The notes: generated from the sequence alone by a model not told the origin. Positions 26,501 to 39,167 are shown, numbered from the stretch's first letter. The stretch is 64,000 bases of DNA from Plasmopara viticola (GCA_001695595.3 MBPM02000003.1:558001-622000), one strand, 5' to 3'. A program made the numbers and translations.

Positions 26501-28896
26501 TCGTTGATGACGTCGATCATCAAAGTGAAGAAGCTTTCGAAATGTAGTTATTTTGGCTGGTTTCGGTAACAAACAAGAATGACGGTCTTGAATATACAAT
26601 CCGCATCGTGTTTACTATAGAGAGCTTGTGTACCGACGCACCGACGTCTACACTGATATTCGGTGATTTTAATAATTAAAGCACTCTCTCTCTCGGGACC
26701 TGCCCATGACTTGCATTTCTCGTTGTGCTACATATGCCGTCAACGACTTGGTCGACAGCCCATCATTTGTTGCAAGATTAGCGGTGAAATGCATGCCGTT
26801 CGCTGTTGTTGGGTTGGCTGATAACCATCCGTGCCATTCAGAGGCATGCAGCGATTTCTGTGTTTTAAGATCATCGCTCATCAAACTCCACACGCGGTGA
26901 AAAGACCTCACCCATACTTCCTTAAGCCGCCCACTAAAGTATATCGTACGTTATCGCCGTCACTCGCACCTCAACAAGTTGCTCTCGCCTTCATCGCGCA
27001 CGCATCATATTAAGACATTTTTGCCCGTATTGATCCCCCCTGTCACACGCGCCACACAAAGTGGTTGTAGCTGTTAGCGCCTTAGCAAATAATTCTTATT
27101 ACCACCTCCTATACTACGTCATTGTCATACTTATAACACGATCTTTAATTTAATTTCCATCGTCACATCTAAGCGAGCACACTACGTTACCGAAATTCCT
27201 TATACCACCAGTATTACCACCACCGTCGCCGACACCACCGGCACCACCAGCCCCAATAGTACTATTACAAATCTTTGACCCCATTACCACACCACTTCCA
27301 ATAGCGGCAACTTCAGCGTCATTGTTAGCAAAGTCAAATCTTAAACGCCATTGTGATCGCCATCATGATCGCCATTATGATCGCCATTAAGTCGTCGTCA
27401 TCGCTGGTATCAATTTTACTCAGACATTCAGCAAAAAAACACGTAACGAGACTTTCTTTCTTCCAAACGACAGCAATTTCTTCTCTCGAATGCGGTGAGC
27501 GTTGTGGTTCTACTTCCCACCATACAGCCAGACCGTCCGCTTCAAACAGGCTGCCACTATTGCTTTGACGTAAGCAGCGAACAAGCAATTTGCCGCATGA
27601 TTCGCGTGTCTAGCGGTTTTAAAAGACCACCACCGGCACCGATTAAATTGTGGAGAGAGAAACAGCGATTCTTAAGCAACGCGATGAAGGTTGAGCCACA
27701 GGGGGGGCTGTCTCGCGCGTCGCTGCTTCCTATGTAATAAGCGACGGTCGGTGCACGCGAGTGCACTGGTCTATTTCGACAGAGATGGCAGGCTCCGAAC
27801 TTGTTGTTGACGATGCGCAAGTGAGCGGATAGAGGACTGTTATGTGTATATAGTTTTTTCGACAAGAGCTAACAAATAGAGCGTTGTACAATAGAATTTG
27901 GCGGCGTTAGCTTCTTGGAAAAGCGGTGATTTATTGTGGACGTTCTCTAACGCATACAGTTTTTCCAACACCAGTATAACCTTTGTTTAACGCTGGAATG
28001 TAGTTTTGACACTGTTTGAGACGGACTTAAAGGGAACATCTGAAGCTCATGATATGAGATTCAATTAGACGGATGTCTTGAAGCCGACTCTGATTCCCCT
28101 CTCGCAGTGGCTCATATTGTGATCAAGCACTTTTAGGTGCGTTGAGTAAAATGACGGCTAATCGCGTTGTATTTGCTGCAATAGTGCATGTATCCCACTG
28201 ATCCAATCGTTTGGAGGCTTGTTGCGTTGCGTAAAGTGGAAATCGCAGAGTCTGTAATGACTTTGTGCAGAGATTTGTCCAACGCACAAGTGAGTTTACG
28301 CAAGACGATGCGTTGTTTACGAATGAATTGGTTCAATGCATATATATCGTTGTCACTTCAATTTCACAGCATTCGTGGCGCCAAGGCTTCTTGATTTCTA
28401 CCCTTCTGCCAACAGCCTCGATTCGAAATGTCCTCTTAAAGCTGACGAATGCTGTAAAGACGTGCGTGAAGGTTCGCAGAGACGAGGATTGAGACAAATC
28501 TAATCACCAGACAATGCTTTGGGAAGCGATCAAGAGAAAGCAAATGTGGATCCATGACGACGACACTTCATTCTTTGCGTTGAATGAAAACGCCAAGCTC
28601 GAATTTGGGCTCGAAAATGCACTTTTCAATTCCATGATGTCACCCATGGGTTCCTGTTCAATGTTTTGGCTATGGTTGTCCGAGAGAGGGACAAATATTA
28701 CAGCGATGCACTGTTAGGATTCGTAGAGATTGCATTTTTGAGAAGGTCAGCCCAACTTAAAACGAACGTCAAAGCTGCCACTGCTTATTGCTGACTGACT
28801 TTGATGTCGTAAGGAGAAGGTCTCGTTTCAGAAAAGAAAATGACGTCTATAGGTGTAGAATTCTTTGTATCTTAGAGCATTCGATTCTATTAAAGT
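23599..28896. other. Intergenic DNA with degenerate coding traces
   Basis: No intact gene is visible. There is a G+C-rich stretch with imperfect ACC triplets at 27203-27249, and three 12-bp copies of GATCGCCATYAW at 27355-27390. Codon-like traces without an open gene occur near 28.2-28.75 kb on the plus strand. One of them, VLAMVVRE..KYYSDALLGFVEIAF (about 28660-28735), has the look of a C2-domain end, but it is interrupted and unproven. Confidence 0.35.
27355..27390. repeat. 12-bp tandem repeat, three copies
   Basis: GATCGCCATCAT, GATCGCCATTAT and GATCGCCATTAA stand in direct succession, with a partial degenerate fourth copy just before. The period is a multiple of three, but the surrounding frames are short and no gene is supported. 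Confidence 0.8.
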
Positions 28897-30927
28897 CTAA
28901 CTTTTGTTGAGTCTAACGTGCATGGTGATATGCCCACCTTCGTACGATCGCGGGACCCACATCACTAGTGATCCGCCATTCGACAGTGGAATACCAAGCA
29001 CACTACGCTCACGGTCCATATACAGGACCTTTTCCTGCATTTTAAATAATTTTTCACTCCATTTGACTGATGTTTTTGCTGGCACTTCCACCCGCACAAA
29101 CGATTCGCCACTCAAATAGAGCGTCACCGTCACGTCCTCTGTATCGAGGCTTTCGAAATAAAAATCCACCACTCCATCACCTTTTCGCGTCCACGTGCCG
29201 TAACTACCTTTGAATGCCTCGTCCATCGTATTCAATCCCAGAGCGTCATGCAGCGTCCCGTCGTCAATCTCGCCCACAAAGATTGTGGGTCCACATGTTG
29301 GCTGAACAAATTGCGACACCATCCACGTTATCTTGGTAGGATCCAAGCCACTGAGGACGACGAGGGCTAAATTGGCGGCTTCAAGTGTGTAGTCTTCTTG
29401 AGCTACTGACTTGCCCATGTCGGTTGAGTTCGTTTCGATGAGCTGATCCACAATCACTCCAAAGGTCTTTCGAATGAGATCACGCGTCTCGAAAGCTGCC
29501 TTGACCGTCTTGCTCTTCAAAAGCTCGTGCATGCAATTATTGGTGGCTATGGGAATGTCTCGCAGAACAAGAGAAGACTCGCTGACTCGCATGCGAATGT
29601 CGGGGATTGTCGCATTAGGCGCTTTCTGCCGTATCCTCTGAACGGCCCAGATGACATGGTCCGATAGATTTTTTAGCTGATACCCGCACGTCGAGTTGGA
29701 ATCAAGAAAGTCTTGGAGTTTTTGGACAGACTTTTGATCGGTCCCGTTCACAACGGTAGTGTTTTGGAGAACAGCCATCACGTTCGTAGCGGAAGAAAAG
29801 ATATCGTCGCCATTGACGATCGCAGCCTTAACGATATTTTCTACAACAATATAGACAGTATTGACAAACTTGGCATCGGTTGGCACTGCAATGCCGAGAC
29901 AGTTGCTCACAGCAATGGGGAGGTCAAGTAAAACGACATTGGACTGGTACGCAACAGCTAGCATTTCTTCCACTGTCCCTTGTGGTGCCATCGTATTCTG
30001 GAAGCGAAGGTAGTAAAGGAGAGACTTGACTACGCCAACGATATTGGCAGCACAGAGAAAATTCTTCTTGGCTTGTTTGTACGAAGTAAAAATGGCGCCA
30101 AAGATGCCTGCGGTCACGATATTGAGCATCGCTGCCACAACAGACGTCGCTTTGCTCAGAATTTCCTCAATGCAGTCGTCATTTTGTGGAATACACTCTT
30201 CGTAGCACGATACGGGGTACGCAATAGGACACTGCGCCAAACAACTGATACCCTCGGCATTGTACCCTTGCGGGCACGTTTGATTCGTGCCATACAAAAT
30301 TCGTTTCCTGTAGCACGCCGAGTCCTTGGCCACACCAATGACAGGACCGACCCAATTTCGAATCCGGTCTCCGTGCCAATCAGAACCCATTTTATCGGTT
30401 AATTCCTTGTTTGTTGCATTGATTCTCGCCCAAATGACTCCCAGTTGGTACACTTCTCTTTCTGCAAAGCCATAGAATCCACTGAGCTGAAACCCTTCAG
30501 GAGCCGTGACAGTGGCAGTGTCATCCGTTTTCGTTCCTGCTGAGAGGGAGCGACCTTTGTTGGTGCTAAATTTGAGGTAGAAAACGCGCGTTTTGAATCG
30601 CTTCTTGTCCCAGTGAATTTCCATCGAATTCACATACTCTCCGTGTTCAAGAACCAGTGTATGCTCTCGGCCGCCACAACCGCCATGCGATAACGTCAAG
30701 TCGGCTGGAGAAAGGACCCGCAGGATCACTCCTGTTATCCGTTCTTTCGCGTGAATTGAGATCGTGCCGGCAGTTTGTCCGAATTTGACCGACCGAATGT
30801 CGGAGAAAACGACGCCAGTGTGTCCACCGAAAGCTTTGCTGAGCTGAATGTCTTCATCCGACGTCGTGCCATGCACCGTGACAACAAAGACGAGCACCAA
30901 CGTCTGCAGCACTGCGAGTGCCTGCAT
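28897..30927 (-). CDS. Large secreted protein with N-terminal jacalin-like lectin domain (paralogue A)
   Basis: Single exon, 676 aa. The start at 30927 is the first ATG and is followed directly by a typical signal peptide (about residues 1-20). Residues about 22-170 match a jacalin-like beta-prism lectin: GHTGVVFSDIR, HGGCGG, LVLEHGEY, a GFYGFAEREVYQLGVIW end. Such domains usually bind mannose or other glycans. A cysteine cluster follows (about 205-252). Then comes a hydrophobic segment, VVAAMLNIVTAGIFGAIF (about 263-280), a long helical region with an internal repeat (VVLLDLPIAVSNCL and LVLRDIPIATNNCM), and a beta-rich C-terminus. Several N-glycosylation sequons are present. It is an inverted paralogue of the gene at 42421. 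The function of the region after the lectin domain is unknown. Confidence 0.85.
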   Translation of the reverse strand: MQALAVLQTLVLVFVVTVHGTTSDEDIQLSKAFGGHTGVVFSDIRSVKFGQTAGTISIHAKERITGVILRVLSPADLTLSHGGCGGREHTLVLEHGEYVNSMEIHWDKKRFKTRVFYLKFSTNKGRSLSAGTKTDDTATVTAPEGFQLSGFYGFAEREVYQLGVIWARINATNKELTDKMGSDWHGDRIRNWVGPVIGVAKDSACYRKRILYGTNQTCPQGYNAEGISCLAQCPIAYPVSCYEECIPQNDDCIEEILSKATSVVAAMLNIVTAGIFGAIFTSYKQAKKNFLCAANIVGVVKSLLYYLRFQNTMAPQGTVEEMLAVAYQSNVVLLDLPIAVSNCLGIAVPTDAKFVNTVYIVVENIVKAAIVNGDDIFSSATNVMAVLQNTTVVNGTDQKSVQKLQDFLDSNSTCGYQLKNLSDHVIWAVQRIRQKAPNATIPDIRMRVSESSLVLRDIPIATNNCMHELLKSKTVKAAFETRDLIRKTFGVIVDQLIETNSTDMGKSVAQEDYTLEAANLALVVLSGLDPTKITWMVSQFVQPTCGPTIFVGEIDDGTLHDALGLNTMDEAFKGSYGTWTRKGDGVVDFYFESLDTEDVTVTLYLSGESFVRVEVPAKTSVKWSEKLFKMQEKVLYMDRERSVLGIPLSNGGSLVMWVPRSYEGGHITMHVRLNKS

Positions 30928-31845
30928 TGCTTGTCCACTATCAAGTGAATAGTGCACTCGACGTATTGCAGTGACACCAAAACGGCTGGTATGCCATTAA
31001 GGTAGTCAGTTCGAGTGACATGTCATTGCAGATAAGCTAGCACGATTTGCTTTGCGTTGTGAGGACTATGCACAAAGTGATCTCAAGACAATCCTATACA
31101 GCTAAGCGGATCAGTCCGCATATCATTGAAGAAAAACACAAGGAAAAATCTTAAACAAATCGTATTTAAACGATCCGACTGGCTATTATGAGTGACTTTC
31201 TTTAGTACCTCTTACACCATTTCTATTACATTTAGCATTCGCTAGAATGATAGTACCGGAAAATAGCACTTGCTAGGATCATAACGGACAGGATAGGGAT
31301 TATTTGTTTGTTTGCAAAAGCAACGCCTTCTGTGCATGCGCACAAGCTTGTCGGGCTGCATCAAAGCGAAATAATACACAGATGTAATTAACATTGCGTT
31401 GCGTGAGGTTAGTGCTTGATCAGTATCACGATCTTGTCACTTCTACCGAATAAATCTGAATATAACGCCCTAGCACTGTTAACACAGAAGCTCAGATGGT
31501 GCTGTATGCTGGCTTGCAGACATTTAACACGTAGTGCACCGACGAACGCCAATTTGAGTAAACTAGAATACGAAAGATATTGTTTTCAAGTACAGCTATG
31601 GACTATCTTATACCGAAAGAATGTGCTTTGTTGGAACCACAATTGGTGCATTGGTCAGCTTGGGTTGCATGACACACCGAATTGTGATGTTGCTTGTGTT
31701 TAAATTAAGTACAGACCGCATTAATGTATTCTGCGAAGCTTGTTAGAAAGCAGGCGTTCAAACGCGTTCACAGTCGCCGGCCTGCCGATCGAATACCATA
31801 TGGTGCAATAGTAAACGCTTATATACGCTGGACATTTGTATATGG

Positions 31846-32093
31846 ACGTGTGCTCTACTCCTGCGATCCTACCTTCTACTGCGTGAGAATTCACTCTTTG
31901 GGCCATGGCGAGTATAAATTGCTCGTTTAAATTGTAGCTTGACCATCATAAGGCCGTGAGCGAGATCACAATGTGTCATGCATTCTGAGGAAACGTTTAT
32001 GCTCACCCCAGCGATCCTACCTTCACCAATGTATCTATGCATATATATACAGGAGTAGAGGGAAAACAGCTCATTTAAACTATAGCTTGTATA
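31846..32093. repeat. Diverged tandem duplication, period about 148 bp
   Basis: GCGATCCTACCTTC occurs near 31863 and 32011. The block GCTCGTTTAAATTGTAGCTTG at 31921 corresponds to GCTCATTTAAACTATAGCTTG at 32069. Both pairs are offset by 148 bp. The copies are well diverged elsewhere, which indicates an old duplication. No coding role is seen. Confidence 0.6.
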
Positions 32094-35008
32094 TTTCGGG
32101 AGAGCTCAATCGTGCATTGAGAGTATATCTTGAGAAATCACGAGACTATTTTATAGAATTTATACTCCAGTGACTGTCAGCTCGTGTATGAAGAAGAAGT
32201 TGAGTTTGAGGTGTTTCATCTAGTCGTTCTTAATGTTTCCGTGATGTCAGGTTTCGAATTGGTTCTTTATGTTGGGGTCTCAAACTGGTTTGTTGATATT
32301 GGGGCAATAATTTGATTTTTATGATCTCACGGCATACAAGCTTTTCTATGGAAAATTAGCATTAGTGGAACGAAAAAAATTTCAATACTTTAGAGTTTTT
32401 GATCAATATTAGATGTATTTGTGATAATTGAAATCGTTGTGCTTGGTGTTTGTCAGGTATCTCATGGCTTGTTTTGTTTTCGGACTAATGTCGCTAATGA
32501 ATAACTATTAGCACGCTTACTTTTAAGCGATCCCTGAGCATGGGCAGTTGATCGGAGCGCTAATAACGGACAATTTTTGCTAAATGTTGTTACTGACATG
32601 TCTGGTCCCAAATATGTTTACTTAAAAGGCACTATCATAGCGGCAGCGCACCAGAACCTTTTAGCTAGTCTTTTGCTCTAAATGCTCAACACAGCTTTTG
32701 AGTACCGCGTCAATTTTCATTCAATAGATGTCATCGACATAGGCTTTTGGAATGGCAATTTCAGTTTTTGCATGAAACAAACTCGACGAGCAATCGTGCG
32801 CCTTTCAACTGCAGTTCTATATGCTCTACAAAAACTGCATACACCAGATCCTACCAATTTTGTGTTACAAATAATGAAACGTGTGCAAATTTTTACACAA
32901 AAGTCTCAATGTTCTCTTCAAACGTAGACTTAAAGATGGCCTAACGTCAAGAACTTCATACAAGCAAGCAGATTGATGTCCGAGTTAAGGTCAGCATTCA
33001 CAACATTTCCTCAGTCATACTACATACTAGTTTTAGTCTCTTTCCGAGTTCCCACTAAATTCTTATTGGATATTTATTTGCTGATTGCTCCACGTAGACA
33101 AAATGCTGCAACTTTAGGCCTCACACTTCGGTCGATGGTAAATTTATCGAATCTTCCAAGTTCTGATGAGCACACCCGCATAGTAAGCAGGATTGTTAGC
33201 GTCTGCAGAAGTATCGCTCGGGCCACCATCTATAGCACCTATTTCGCTCGCCCCAACATGTTCAACGACTAAATGGTAATTTAAGTGCTCACGACTTGCT
33301 CGACGTCCTTTAAAAATAGTATCAATTGATTTACTAGAATCTATGGGTGGACCAAGCAAGCCAGTAAGATGCTAAGTGACCTTGAGGGCCTTTTCGTATG
33401 ACTACACTAGATAGTGTTTTGCGAAAGATGATGCTGCAGACTGTCGCTCGCTCACAAAGTCTGTCGGACAGCAATCAACGCTTTGATGATGTCAAGAGTC
33501 AGTACGCGATGCAAAGATCTGAGTGTATTGATAATAACTTTTGCTCTCAGTCTACGCGTGCTTCCAAGCGTATTCTTTGTTTGTGTTACTTACGCATACT
33601 GTGTCATGCATAGCTTTCTTGTTGACATTCTTGCAAACCATGTTTTTCAAATCTTTCTTTCAGCAAGGAATCGAGTGGTCATTTGTCGTCATGACACTCT
33701 TTGGTAATACTCATCCCTATGCAAACACGGAAAAAGATTAGCAACACAATTCGCAGCCAGGCTACAAATCCAACATTTGATCATTGTATTTTATTCGGAA
33801 GGACTGGGCCGTTTGGCCATACCGCGGGCAAAACTTCAGCGAAATAACTTCCTTAGGAACCCTTCGCTCTCCGTATGCTAAGATAGAAACATTTGTGCGA
33901 TTAGCCACGGTTTTCTTGTACCAAAAGCAAACTGTAGGGTCGTCGATTGGAGTCGCATACGTCATCGAGCGCTGCAAGTTTGTCTAGTGGTAAGCAAGCG
34001 ATTTTACAATCAGCCAATGAATGGTGAAGGGATTTGGCCAAGTAAGCACTTAGTGATCGATCAATTGTTCGGACAGACCCATCGGCCTGAAAACCAATTA
34101 AGCAAGAGGACCAAAAGCTGTACAGCAAAGCATTTAATGAGGCAGATTAATGCTTGAGCGAGGCAAGAAATAGCAAGGCGATCAGTTGGCTGTAGGGCTG
34201 ATAGCGTAAAGCGATTGCTTGTGTTGGTGAAGGCCAAAGACAGAGCAAATATATTGTACCATATTTTGCTGATTTGGTAGAGATTTGAGCTACTACGATC
34301 CCTGGCCAAACATTTTTCAGTCACCATACCGTGTACTCCTCGTTACGATAGAGACGCTTATATACATGGGACACGTATACAATGAACAGCAATATAATAC
34401 ATATTTGACCTGCACTTTATATTTTTGAGACTCATTTCTTAATAGTAGCTCGCAGTGCTATGGTTGCTAATGAATGCTCTGCAATCCTTGCATCATCTAA
34501 GGCTTGCGTTGGCGAGTCTGCGCTCGAATTGACAGTATATGATTTTCTTTACCACAAATGGGATGCACTGAAAGTTTGGAAGCAATAACAAAAACTCTCA
34601 TTCTCTCGAATTGCGGTGTGCAGAGCGCAGTAAGACGAACGAGTTGGCGCGGAGTATAAAGCATGCCTTCGTTTCTCTTTCTTTCGCGGCGGGTACTACG
34701 TTTGCTGTTTCTCGAGCATGATGTCGGACGTGCGGCGCTCCGCGGTTTCTCGCATATCATTGCTAGCAATTCAATATATAAATAGCTCCTCTACAGCTTC
34801 AAAACGGCTCTGACTTTGGACTCCAAAAGCAGTTTAAAATGAATGGCTGAAAGACAATTAGTCTTTCTATAAATTGATGCATATCTTTCTGGCCGCCCAC
34901 GGCACAGACTTTTGTGGACAACAATTGGCTTGGGACGTACGCCTTTGATGATTGGTGTCGCCATACCGTGGCTTAGATCATGAGCTTGACAAACGCTTTG
35001 TAACGGGG

Positions 35009-35061
35009 TCACAGAGCATCTTACTCAAAGGAGGCGTGCAGAAATAAATACAATCTTTCGG
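35009..35061. repeat. Dispersed ~50-bp repeat, copy 2
   Basis: This copy has CAAAGGAGGCGTGCAGAA with CATCTTACT upstream and TACAATCTTTCGG downstream. It matches copy 1 (19523) closely through the core and flanks. Confidence 0.5.
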
Positions 35062-37364
35062 GTTCCGATCGTTACTAATCCAAGAATCGACGAGCGCAAT
35101 CGATTGGCACAATGCTCACCCTGTTTCGGTCTTATCGATAGTTTCTATTTGCATTAAATTCAGTTTTGTAGCTTAGGCAGATCCTTTATCCATTACGGCA
35201 TATTCAAGTATGAAATTAAGAGCTAGTGAATACTGCTAGAGTTCCTGTAGTGCACTAGGAGTCACGATAACGATCTGGCTAATAAAAGCGGAGCCAACAA
35301 TTATAACAAAAGCCCGGCTTTACATATCGACTGATTGCACACTCTTTTACTAAGACTCAAATATTTTTTAAAACAGGGACGAGTGTTGTTGATCACTTAT
35401 CGACTTTTACACAAAAAACAATATGATCAGCGAGAAATGCTGCTGATCGGCTGGACATTTCAAATTGAGCATGCCATTCCAAAGAAGATTGCTATGAGCA
35501 TAACATGAGCCTTACAAAGCTCACCCACTAATACAAAGAAGATTTATATTCTTGTTCGGCGGCGAGCGCGTGCGTACCATTCTACTTCGTTCGGTACTCG
35601 GATACCTTTGCCTTCGGATAAAAGATACGGCAAGCACTCACTAAAAACTCACCCGTACGGGTGGCAAAGAAGGCTAAGATAAATGCACAATACTATCAAA
35701 GGAACGCCTTAACAGGTAATAGGGTTGTCGGCATTCTTATTGGCCATGCTAATGGCACAACCGAAAAATCAAAAGCGTCTTCGGCTTACGGGGGTAGATA
35801 CGGCTAGGGAGGTCCTTATTGATAAGGTCACCGAAATTGGGCATTATAGCTAAATAGCGAGGTCAAAGCTTACATATCTTTGTGGTGGATCTAGTAATGG
35901 AAATAACTAAGACACTGGATGAGAGACTAGGCACCAACACAAGTTTTCGTCTCATAAGAGATTTAATCATTTTCTAGACAAAAGGAAGACCTTTCCCTTC
36001 AGGATACATACTACCCGGCCCATGCAAGCCATGGCATCGTGCAGTACCTTTATTTGATTTGCACGCCGTGAGGATTTTTTCAAAGGTCACTTCACTTATG
36101 TCATTTACAAACGAAATTTGTCTTGAAAGAACACGCATTAAATAACATTTTTGAATTACGTTCGATGTTGTAAAAAATCTGATAACAAGGACAATTTGGC
36201 GCACCCTTGCTTATATTTTATTTCTGTGACCGCTACGATTTATCTGTTGCTTTATCTTGAGATTGGGTGGGCGAGCAGGGTACAACCACGCAAAAAGTAA
36301 CGTTTGTGAGCTTAGAGTACAGTTTGCTTACTTATTAGGTTGTAAAGAGACAACTTCATCATTTTTGTGCTGTATGAAATACTTCGTGAGAAGCAGCGCG
36401 GTCTACCAAAAGCCTAACCTTAAAGGAAAAAAATGAATCGACTGTTATCAGCAAGTAAGAACAATTGAGCTCTTTCACGCTGTAATGAGGCAATAATGAT
36501 CAACCTGACGCTTCAGTGCTACATGTTGTGTCACGGTAAGTATGACAGAGTGTTAATAGAGCGACTATTCGAGCTGTCAAATGTTTAAAGTAAAGGACGA
36601 AGCAAAACTTTTAATAGGACCTTCAATATAAGAGAATAGCTGCGGTTTGTATTTAAATACGCAGCATACGCACGACCGGTTTATTGTAGATCGTAACGAG
36701 TTCCAGGCAATTGCGCCGTTACCGCTTCAACAGCTTACCAAGCTCTGTTAAGTGAAGCGGCCGTAGTCCGCTATAGAAAGTCTCTGCACCTTGTCTATAC
36801 GCTCTCTTTAAAATCATCATAGGCTCCTGCGCGACTGAATGTATGCGCTCATCGTTTTTCCAGACCGCAGGTTCTTAGAGCCCTAAAGACGTGTAATAAG
36901 GAAATGAACATCTTTCATAAGAACTTAGGTTAGATTAGCCATTGCGCATCTTAGCACGACGTCGGAAAACGGCTCCATGCTCGTCTGGCCGCTCAAAGCA
37001 CACAGCATTATAGCAATTCGGTCCATCATCCTTATGGCTAATCCTTTTAGGTATGAGAGTGCGTACGCCACGCGCACCTGAATATCCGTGGTCTTAATTC
37101 TCTTGTATATATAAGATACAGGAGGCAACCTCGGCTTCGACTTCACAGTAGGCTTGCCGAAGTCATCTTCTCCTTTAACGTAAACTTTTCCCAATAAGCT
37201 CGAGCGCCACGACGCGTTTCTACTGCAAAGATATGCATTTTAGCCGCCTTCTCAGGTTAAAAGAGTTCAGCAACTATTCCGAAAAGTACGAAGTGCTCGT
37301 CCGACATAAGCGGAAAGGCACTTCTATTGCATTTGAGGGTTTACGTATCGCTTGCGTGATGGGA

Positions 37365-37412
37365 TCACACCGCACCTTGCACAGAGGAGGCGTGCACGAA
37401 GGCATACGATGT
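37365..37412. repeat. Dispersed ~50-bp repeat, copy 3
   Basis: This copy has CAGAGGAGGCGTGCACGAAG preceded by TCACACCGCACCTTG and followed by GCATACGAT. It is the most diverged of the three. It lies about 200 bp upstream of the first MscS gene, so a promoter-proximal insertion is possible. Confidence 0.45.
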
Positions 37413-37606
37413 GCAGTGAACGATGTTCCACTTTCCTTAAATTAAAGCGAGCAATAGGCTGCAGTTTACAGACAAGTTTCTCTAACACACGGTTTGTCCT
37501 ATTTCGGGTACCTATAATCCACTTTCGAGTCGTAAATTTGTAATAGTCAAAATATTTTTTGTTCGAGAAAGATAAATTGGCTACCTCTTCTTGTCAAGGT
37601 TGCACG

Positions 37607-39137
37607 ATGGTTCCGTTCAGCTCCTGGCGCGTAGGATTGGCGATCCTGGCGACATTAGCCGCTCTTATATTCTCTCGACCAGTCATTGAACTGCTCCTTT
37701 ATGTACTTCGTGCTCGACTCGACAAACACGTGCGGTGCGAGCCTTTCTTTCGATTCAAAACCAGCCATCGCGCATGCCACTTTCTCGTCCACACGTTCTT
37801 ATCTCTCTTCTTAACAATGTTTAGATGGATTGCAGACGTGCAACACTACATGCTCAATTATCTCTGGTGGTTTCTCTTTCTTGTCCTCGTGCGCGATGTG
37901 GTAGTCCGACACATCCTCGACCTCGGCGACGAGGAAGACGAGGTGCTGCAATACTTAATGTACGTTGTGGCTATCCCACTCGTTCTCGGTACTTTTGCCA
38001 TGCGCAAAGTTGTCACGAACGTACGCAGCTGCAACCATTGTGTTTCCTTTGCTGGTTGCTGTATAACAATTCCGACGTGTGTGTAGATCTTTGTCCGGTA
38101 TTTCAAATGGGATCCCTACTCACCCGACTATGACGCTCGTATCTATGTCATTACTCAATCCATCAAGTTTGTCTATTTCGTCTTCATCCTGATCGAGATT
38201 TTCTACATTTTCTTCCTGTCCAACTCGCTCATGCGATTCGTCCTCGTTGCGGGGCTTCTCTGCGTGGAATTGGTCGCTATTTTCTCCGGCTTTACCATTG
38301 TGCGTATCTTGTCACCTGATCTCTTGCAAAATGGATATAGAGGTTCGACGGTCTTGTGCTTTTTATCTGTTGACAGCTGAAAAATGTGGCAACGGGTCTT
38401 TTTCTCATCTTTGCCGAGCCATTTCGAACGGGAAGTGAAGTCAAAGTACGGCGGATGCTCGGCTTTATCGAACGAGTGTCGCTTGCGAGGACTATCATGC
38501 GCCGAAAGGATGGATCGCGGATATTTGTACCAAACGGGGTCTTTGCTGATAACTATCTGACGAGTGGCAACGCTTTCGACGCCCACACGCACTCGCTTTT
38601 GCTGCAATTAAATGTTTTAACTTCCGCTCAAAAGATCAAGGAATTTACGCAAGAGTTGCTCGTGGTTTTGCAGACATATGCTTTGACGACGGAAGCACTG
38701 ACTGAAAGCCAACGAAGTCGTTGCGAGACGGCCGAGGACCGATCTAGGAACCGCAGTCGATTGAGGAGTGATGATAGCGTCCTGGGCGACCGACACCAAT
38801 CGACTACCACTAGCGACGGGAACTCTCAAACGTCGCGGTTGCTTCGAAGGTCGAGTGGATATCCCAGCGCGTTTGATTCGACCGGCCGACCAATTGTACT
38901 ACCACCACCGCCTGTGCAAGTCGAGCTTTACGCAATGTTTAAGGTCAAAGTGGTCGTGCTTCTGGACCGCGAACGTTACAAACTGCTTGAGACGGCGAGA
39001 ACTGAGGTGAGTTGCTCTATGCATGGCACACGTGGTATCAATTCAATGATCATTTTTCTGCACTTATCAAGATTAATCTTGCTATAATTGACACATCTCA
39101 GCGTCTCGGTGTCGATGCGCACCAAATCGCGCACTGA
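37607..39137 (+). CDS. MscS-type mechanosensitive ion channel (paralogue 1)
   Basis: This is predicted to be a membrane channel that opens under membrane tension and releases ions during osmotic stress. Four exons join in frame: 37607-38020, 38087-38299, 38377-39006 and 39102-39137, giving 430 aa. Several hydrophobic spans fill the first two exons. Exon 3 begins with the pore-side LKNVATGLFLIF and continues into the MscS beta domain (GFIERVSLARTIMRRKDGSR, then VPN at about residue 260). A low-complexity serine/arginine-rich linker follows. The last exon encodes only 11 residues, so the C-terminal end is the least certain part. The start at 37607 is the first ATG before the first membrane span. 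It is convergent with a paralogue ending at 39168. Confidence 0.82.
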
Positions 39138-39167
39138 TGCAAGCACTGCTTGAACAATAACATTGGT

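Larger units (their letters stand above)
30928..37606. other. 6.7 kb of A+T-rich DNA without a recognisable gene
   Basis: No intact gene was found on either strand. The recognisable structure is limited to a diverged tandem duplication at about 31846-32093 and two copies of a dispersed repeat at 35009 and 37365 (separate entries). Minus-strand stretches at 33.76-34.33 kb and 34.5-35.0 kb are longer than most open frames nearby and could be retroelement debris, but no diagnostic motif was seen. Confidence 0.35.

Noticed and set aside
27203..27249. ACC-rich stretch as a possible coding repeat
   Set aside because: Imperfect triplets in a region without an open frame of useful length. It is a simple-sequence tract.
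34497..35012. Two adjoining minus-strand open frames as a possible gene
   Set aside because: No signal peptide, no domain and no splice sites that would join them. They overlap a dispersed repeat and look like element debris.
35650..35663. A 14-bp perfect palindrome, CACCCGTACGGGTG
   Set aside because: Several of this length are expected by chance in this window. No operator or repeat context was found.
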